From Clostridia bacterium (GTDB lineage Bacteria; Bacillota; Clostridia; Christensenellales; Pumilibacteraceae), in assembly GCA_900767465.1 (NCBI GenBank), contig CAAGAW010000001.1, forward strand, positions 1 through 7,142: a stretch of DNA of 7,142 nt, in the 5' to 3' direction. The position numbers and the translations under genes were made by a program. The notes under the pieces are model-generated. The model worked only from the letters and a program-made list of their open reading frames with translations, was not told the DNA's origin and ran no database searches. Each line of letters begins with the position of its first letter. Position 1 is the stretch's first letter. Below, in pieces: positions 4,384-7,142 of the stretch.

Positions 4384-6378
4384 TTAATCGTTCCGTTTAA
4401 GAACCGAAATCCCGTAAGGCGCGAGCGCAACGCTTTCGCCCGTAGTATAGCATTTTTTCGTGATTAAGTCAACTCCGCCGAAGGGTGCGACGTAAAACCC
4501 TTGCCTGTTGAGCGTTTCGACCGCCGCAAGGTATTCGCCGCTCTTGCCCGCTCTTACGACGCATTTTACGTTTTCGTCCGCGGTAAACTGTCTTTTCAGC
4601 CCGATCTCCGCCGCCAGCGTTTTGAAAAGCGACGTGAGCGTCGCCGCGTCGGGAACGACTCCGAGAACGATAATTTTGCCTTTGCCGTATTTCGTTTCGG
4701 TTATCGCGGCTTTGCCTTCGGTGTACGCGCCGTCCTCGTAAACGGCGAGCGGTTTCGCGTTCTTTCCGCACTCGTAAACCTCGTACACGGTTTTGTCGGG
4801 CGTAAAAGTCTTGCCGTAAAGCCGCACGGTGTACGTTTCGTCCGCGGGCAGGATGTAAAGTTGCCTGACGTCCGCGATTTCTTCGAGGTGGACGAGGTTG
4901 CGGTCGGTCGGTTTTGCGCCCGAACGATTGCGGTTGTCCGACAGCGGGCCGACTACCCACACTCCGCCCTCTTTCACCCGCGAAAGCGCGTTGCCGATAA
5001 GATCGCGGTCGGTAAGATCGGGAATAAACGGCGTGAAAACGAGTTTGTAGTCGTCGAGACTTGCGCTCGGAACGACGAGGTCGGGGCGGAATCCCGCGCG
5101 ATCGATCGCGGCGTGGAATTTTCCGACTCCGGCGTAATAATTAAACGCGGGGAGCATATTCTGAAAACGGAACGTATTATACGCGGGCGTGGAAAAATGG
5201 ATCGCCGCGCCCGAACGCAGCGGTTTCGTGTCGCAGATAACCTCTTTAAGGTCGGGTATAAGGGCGGAAAGATCCTTGATTTCGCCCGCAACGTGGCTCG
5301 GTGCACCCGACGAGAGTATGCACGCGCCGTGTTCGAGTTCCTGACCGCCGTAATGCGACCGCCACAGCCAGTAGTTAGCGGCTTCTGCGCCCGAAAACAG
5401 CGCGAGTCCGACGTTTGCGCGGTTGAATCCGACGGGGCGCATGTGGTTCTTTTCGACGGCTCCGTTCCAGCAGCACGAGGTTTCGGTGAGCCAGAACGGG
5501 CGGTCTTTTATCGTGCGGACAAAGTCGTACCAGAGCGAAATTCCGGGAAGATCCGCGCCGAAGAAGTATTCGTTTAGCTGCATTACGTCCGCGCTTTCCG
5601 CCCACGCGTCGTAGTCGTGCGAAAGAATGGGCATCATGTCCGTGCCGACGGGACAGGTAACGTATTTCTTTAATACGTCGTACTGAATTTTGATAAACTC
5701 GTGCTGGCTTTTTACCTGAAATTCCTGCCAGTTGAGGAGGAACGACGGGTGATGCCATTGCAGATACGGGTGATCGAGTTGGGAAAAATCGTCGTATTGC
5801 TGCGAGAAAATGTAATTACCCCACTCGCGATTGAGAGCGGTTATATCGCCGTTATACTTCGCTTTTTCGTACTCGCGGAACTTCGCCGTACAGGTCGGAC
5901 AACAACAGCCGTACACGTCCTTTTCGGGGTCGATTTCGTTGTCGATCTGCCAGCCGATTACGTTTTCGTCGCGGCAGAACTCTTTCGCCATGGCCTCGAC
6001 GATTTTAACGCAATATTCGCGGAAAACGGGGTCGTTGGGACAGACGTTGCGGCGCGCGCCGTGGCGGTAAACCTTGCCGTCACACGTAATCTGAAAAACC
6101 TCGGGGTGCTTTTCTTCGAGCCAGCGCGGCGGGCAGGCGGTGGGCGTGCCTAAAATCACGGATATACCGCGCTCGCGGCATTTGTCCACAACCTCGCGGA
6201 ACAGCGAAAAATCATACTTCCCCTCTTCCGGTTCCATCGTTTTCCATGCGAACTCGGCGATTCTCACGCAATTAAGTCCCATTTCGCACATGCGATCGAG
6301 GTCTTTGTTGATCTCGCTCCGATCCCACGCTTCGGGGTAGTAGTTCGAGCCGAATATCGGTTTTTTTACCTTGAACAT
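4384..6378 (-). CDS. GH42 beta-galactosidase
   Basis: A 664-aa family 42 glycoside hydrolase that releases terminal beta-D-galactose from oligosaccharides with retention of configuration. The N-terminal TIM barrel starts GSNYYPEAW (10-18). The acid/base is E148 in WQIDNE (143-148), and the predicted nucleophile is E299 in WLTETS (296-301). The GH42 zinc site appears intact: C113 plus C158, C160 and C163 in GCCCPTC (157-163). A trimerisation (GATase-like) domain spans roughly 390-595, followed by a small C-terminal beta domain. The length is typical. There is no signal peptide, so the enzyme is probably cytoplasmic and acts on imported galactosides, although no transporter is in view. GGAGAA lies six bases before the ATG. 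The gene is monocistronic, with its own promoter, probable operator and terminator. The natural substrate (lactose, galactan or mucin-derived oligosaccharide) cannot be read from sequence. Confidence 0.95.
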   Translation of the reverse strand: MFKVKKPIFGSNYYPEAWDRSEINKDLDRMCEMGLNCVRIAEFAWKTMEPEEGKYDFSLFREVVDKCRERGISVILGTPTACPPRWLEEKHPEVFQITCDGKVYRHGARRNVCPNDPVFREYCVKIVEAMAKEFCRDENVIGWQIDNEIDPEKDVYGCCCPTCTAKFREYEKAKYNGDITALNREWGNYIFSQQYDDFSQLDHPYLQWHHPSFLLNWQEFQVKSQHEFIKIQYDVLKKYVTCPVGTDMMPILSHDYDAWAESADVMQLNEYFFGADLPGISLWYDFVRTIKDRPFWLTETSCCWNGAVEKNHMRPVGFNRANVGLALFSGAEAANYWLWRSHYGGQELEHGACILSSGAPSHVAGEIKDLSALIPDLKEVICDTKPLRSGAAIHFSTPAYNTFRFQNMLPAFNYYAGVGKFHAAIDRAGFRPDLVVPSASLDDYKLVFTPFIPDLTDRDLIGNALSRVKEGGVWVVGPLSDNRNRSGAKPTDRNLVHLEEIADVRQLYILPADETYTVRLYGKTFTPDKTVYEVYECGKNAKPLAVYEDGAYTEGKAAITETKYGKGKIIVLGVVPDAATLTSLFKTLAAEIGLKRQFTADENVKCVVRAGKSGEYLAAVETLNRQGFYVAPFGGVDLITKKCYTTGESVALAPYGISVLKRND

Positions 6379-6414
6379 ATCGTTTTCTCCGTGTTTGATT
6401 TAGTCTTTATCCGA

Positions 6415-6443
6415 ATTATACCACCGCAGGAAGAAAAAGTCAA
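6415..6443 (-). promoter_or_regulatory. Promoter of the beta-galactosidase gene
   Basis: On the minus strand TTGACT (complement of 6438-6443) and TATAAT (complement of 6415-6420) are separated by exactly 17 nt. This is a near-consensus sigma-70/sigma-A promoter. Transcription would start near 6408, giving a leader of about 30 nt that includes the GGAGAA ribosome binding site (6385-6390). Confidence 0.85.
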
Positions 6444-6458
6444 CGCCGGAACGTTGAC
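6439..6458. promoter_or_regulatory. Probable operator overlapping the -35 box
   Basis: GTCAACG (6439-6445) and CGTTGAC (6452-6458) form a perfect 7+7 inverted repeat with a 6-nt spacer. The right arm, read on the minus strand, supplies most of the -35 hexamer, so a bound protein would block polymerase. No regulator gene lies in the window, so the cognate factor is unknown. Repression relieved by a galactoside is a reasonable guess. Confidence 0.7.
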
Positions 6459-6504
6459 GGTTTTTGCTTTCTTTCGGTCGGACCGGAAGCAAGATTGTAC
6501 TATT

Positions 6505-6574
6505 GCGGCAGGGAGCCCCTGCGGGCAAGTTGGCTGGCGCGGCAGGGAGCCCCTGCGGGCAAGTTGGCTGGCGC
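6505..6574. repeat. Exact 34-nt tandem duplication of module M2
   Basis: Bases 6507-6540 are repeated exactly at 6541-6574, and the identity extends two bases further left. Each unit contains the hairpin GCAGGG-AGC-CCCTGC (6508-6522 and 6542-6556), then a GCGGGCAAGTTGGCTGGCGC tract overlapping its last bases. The single, diverged relative is at 326-359. Confidence 0.9.
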
Positions 6575-6607
6575 GTGTATGTAGCGGCATTTCGCTCCCG
6601 TTTTGGT

Positions 6608-6642
6608 CTCGACTGCGCGCTTCGCGCTCCGCTCAGGATGAC
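6608..6642 (-). repeat. Half-element repeat R5
   Basis: CTCGACTGCGCGCTTCGCGC then TCCGCTCAGGATGAC. Read on the minus strand this is GTCATCCTGAGCGGAGCGCG..., a variant of the same repeat style with a CCTGAGC head. It contains a GCGCG-CTT-CGCGC hairpin (6615-6627). It lies immediately downstream of the duplicated M2 modules and probably forms the far end of that element. Confidence 0.55.
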
Positions 6643-6714
6643 GTGGCTTAAAAGGTGTACGCTTGGGTTAAAACGGATAAACATTATTAAACGCCGCGTA
6701 CGCCCTTATAATAA

Positions 6715-6863
6715 TGTCATTCCGAGGGAGCGAAGCGACCGTGGGAATCTCGCGGAAGCGGAAACGGGCGTTTCGGCGACTAACGGCAGTTATAATAATT
6801 ATTCGTGTACGGTTATTCTCGTTTCTATTGCAGGGGATTTCTCGACTAACGCTCGAAATGACA
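6715..6863 (+). repeat. Dispersed inverted-end repeat R6
   Basis: A 149-nt element bounded by TGTCATT (6715-6721) and AATGACA (6857-6863). The left end reads TGTCATTCCGAGGGAGCGAA. The right end, on the minus strand, reads TGTCATTTCGAGCG...GAGAAATCCCC. Its right half matches 488-538 and, without interruption, the ends of the 295-418 element. No coding sequence is credible. Confidence 0.75.
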
Positions 6864-6873
6864 TCGGTGTACA

Positions 6874-6894
6874 TTTGGTTTTATAATGTCATTT
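6874..6894 (+). repeat. Solo repeat head
   Basis: These 21 bases, including TATAATGTCATTT, are repeated exactly at 6931-6951, where they begin a full element. Here the match stops and unrelated sequence follows, so this is an orphan head or a target-proximal remnant. Confidence 0.7.
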
Positions 6895-6943
6895 TGGTTA
6901 AATGTGGTAGCATTGTCACTTAACCGTTCGTTTGGTTTTATAA

Positions 6944-7142
6944 TGTCATTTCGACCGAAGTGAGGACAAAGTCCGAACGCAGTGGAGAAATCCCCCACGG
7001 AAGGGGTATAAAGTTCGTGTACGAAAGTAAGTCTTCCCTCCCCGCTCGCAACAAGTTGCTTCGCCGCTTTGGCTAAAAACAGTCACCTGAGGACTGTTTT
7101 TACGGCACTTCGTGCCGCCGCGTCGCGCCAGTGCGATTGCCA
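6944..7142 (+). repeat. Dispersed repeat R7 interrupted by module M1, runs off the window
   Basis: The head and body (6944-7039) match 116-211 closely, with the hairpin GGAC-AAA-GTCC at 6964-6974 and a second small hairpin TTCGT-GT-ACGAA at 7014-7025. After GTCTTCCCT (7031-7039) the match to R1 breaks and module M1 intervenes. The last eight bases, GATTGCCA (7135-7142), equal R1 positions 219-226. The right end of the element should therefore lie just outside the window. Confidence 0.75.
7048..7129. repeat. Hairpin module M1, right copy
   Basis: It contains three successive hairpins: GCAAC-AA-GTTGC (7048-7059); AAAAACAGTC/GACTGTTTTT (7075-7101, loop 7085-7091); and CGGCAC-TTC-GTGCCG (7103-7117). 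The GC-rich tail at 7115-7129 is identical to the left copy. The long stem is identical to the copy at 25-51, with one loop base changed. The third hairpin differs from its partner only by compensated pairs. Confidence 0.8.

Noticed and set aside
4501..5577. Long open frame (358 codons) on the plus strand opposite the beta-galactosidase
   Set aside because: It is antisense to a gene with full GH42 motifs. Its translation has no recognisable domain and a skewed Arg/Val/Phe composition, as expected from the complement of a biased codon set.
6391..6923. Small open frames in the right repeat region
   Set aside because: They translate the M2 duplication and the TGTCATT repeats; the similar peptides seen on both flanks are explained by shared repeat DNA, not by coding constraint.
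5..7129. CRISPR array
   Set aside because: Repeats are few, unequal in length and irregularly spaced, with inverted ends and nested cargo; there are no uniform spacers and no cas genes.
116..7142. Autonomous insertion sequence
   Set aside because: No transposase or integrase motif is present in any frame of the repeat regions. Any mobility would have to be supplied in trans.

Overview
The window suggests a bacterial chromosome segment, probably from an uncultured, gut-type Bacillota (Clostridia) lineage. The grounds are a Gram-positive-style mix of genes, strong GGAGAA ribosome binding sites, sigma-A-type promoters, rho-independent terminators, and dispersed imperfect-palindrome repeats. This assignment is an inference; nothing in the window fixes the taxon.

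Layout. Positions 1-813 hold no protein gene that I can support. They are a mosaic of short dispersed repeats with inverted TGTCATT/AATGACA ends and internal hairpins, closing with a terminator-like hairpin and the recF promoter. recF (814-1920, +) is convergent with a 214-aa gene (1935-2579, -) that I read as a degenerate ABC-type ATPase remnant. A rho-independent terminator near 2709-2737 ends a two-gene minus-strand operon: a VTT/DedA-type membrane protein (3413-4249) overlapping by 8 nt a CDP-alcohol phosphatidyltransferase, PgsA-like (2848-3420). Upstream of that operon another terminator (4314-4350) ends a monocistronic GH42 beta-galactosidase (4384-6378). That gene has a near-consensus promoter overlapped by a perfect 7+7 inverted repeat, a probable operator. 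Positions 6459-7142 are again a repeat mosaic.

How the parts work together. The four functional themes are independent: recombinational repair (RecF), membrane lipid and envelope biology (VTT protein plus phosphatidyltransferase, translationally coupled), galactoside utilisation (GH42, apparently locally regulated), and an unknown degenerate ATPase-like protein. No single pathway links them.

The most unusual content is in the two flanking repeat regions. Related copies on the two sides differ at both arms of their hairpins in compensating pairs. This is seen in three separate hairpins, with 3, 2 and 2 base pairs changed. The pattern suggests these are structured modules under selection as RNA or single-stranded DNA rather than decaying junk. 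The modules also look nested: two module types sit inside elements that exist elsewhere in the window without them. I make explicit predictions for the bases just outside both window edges.
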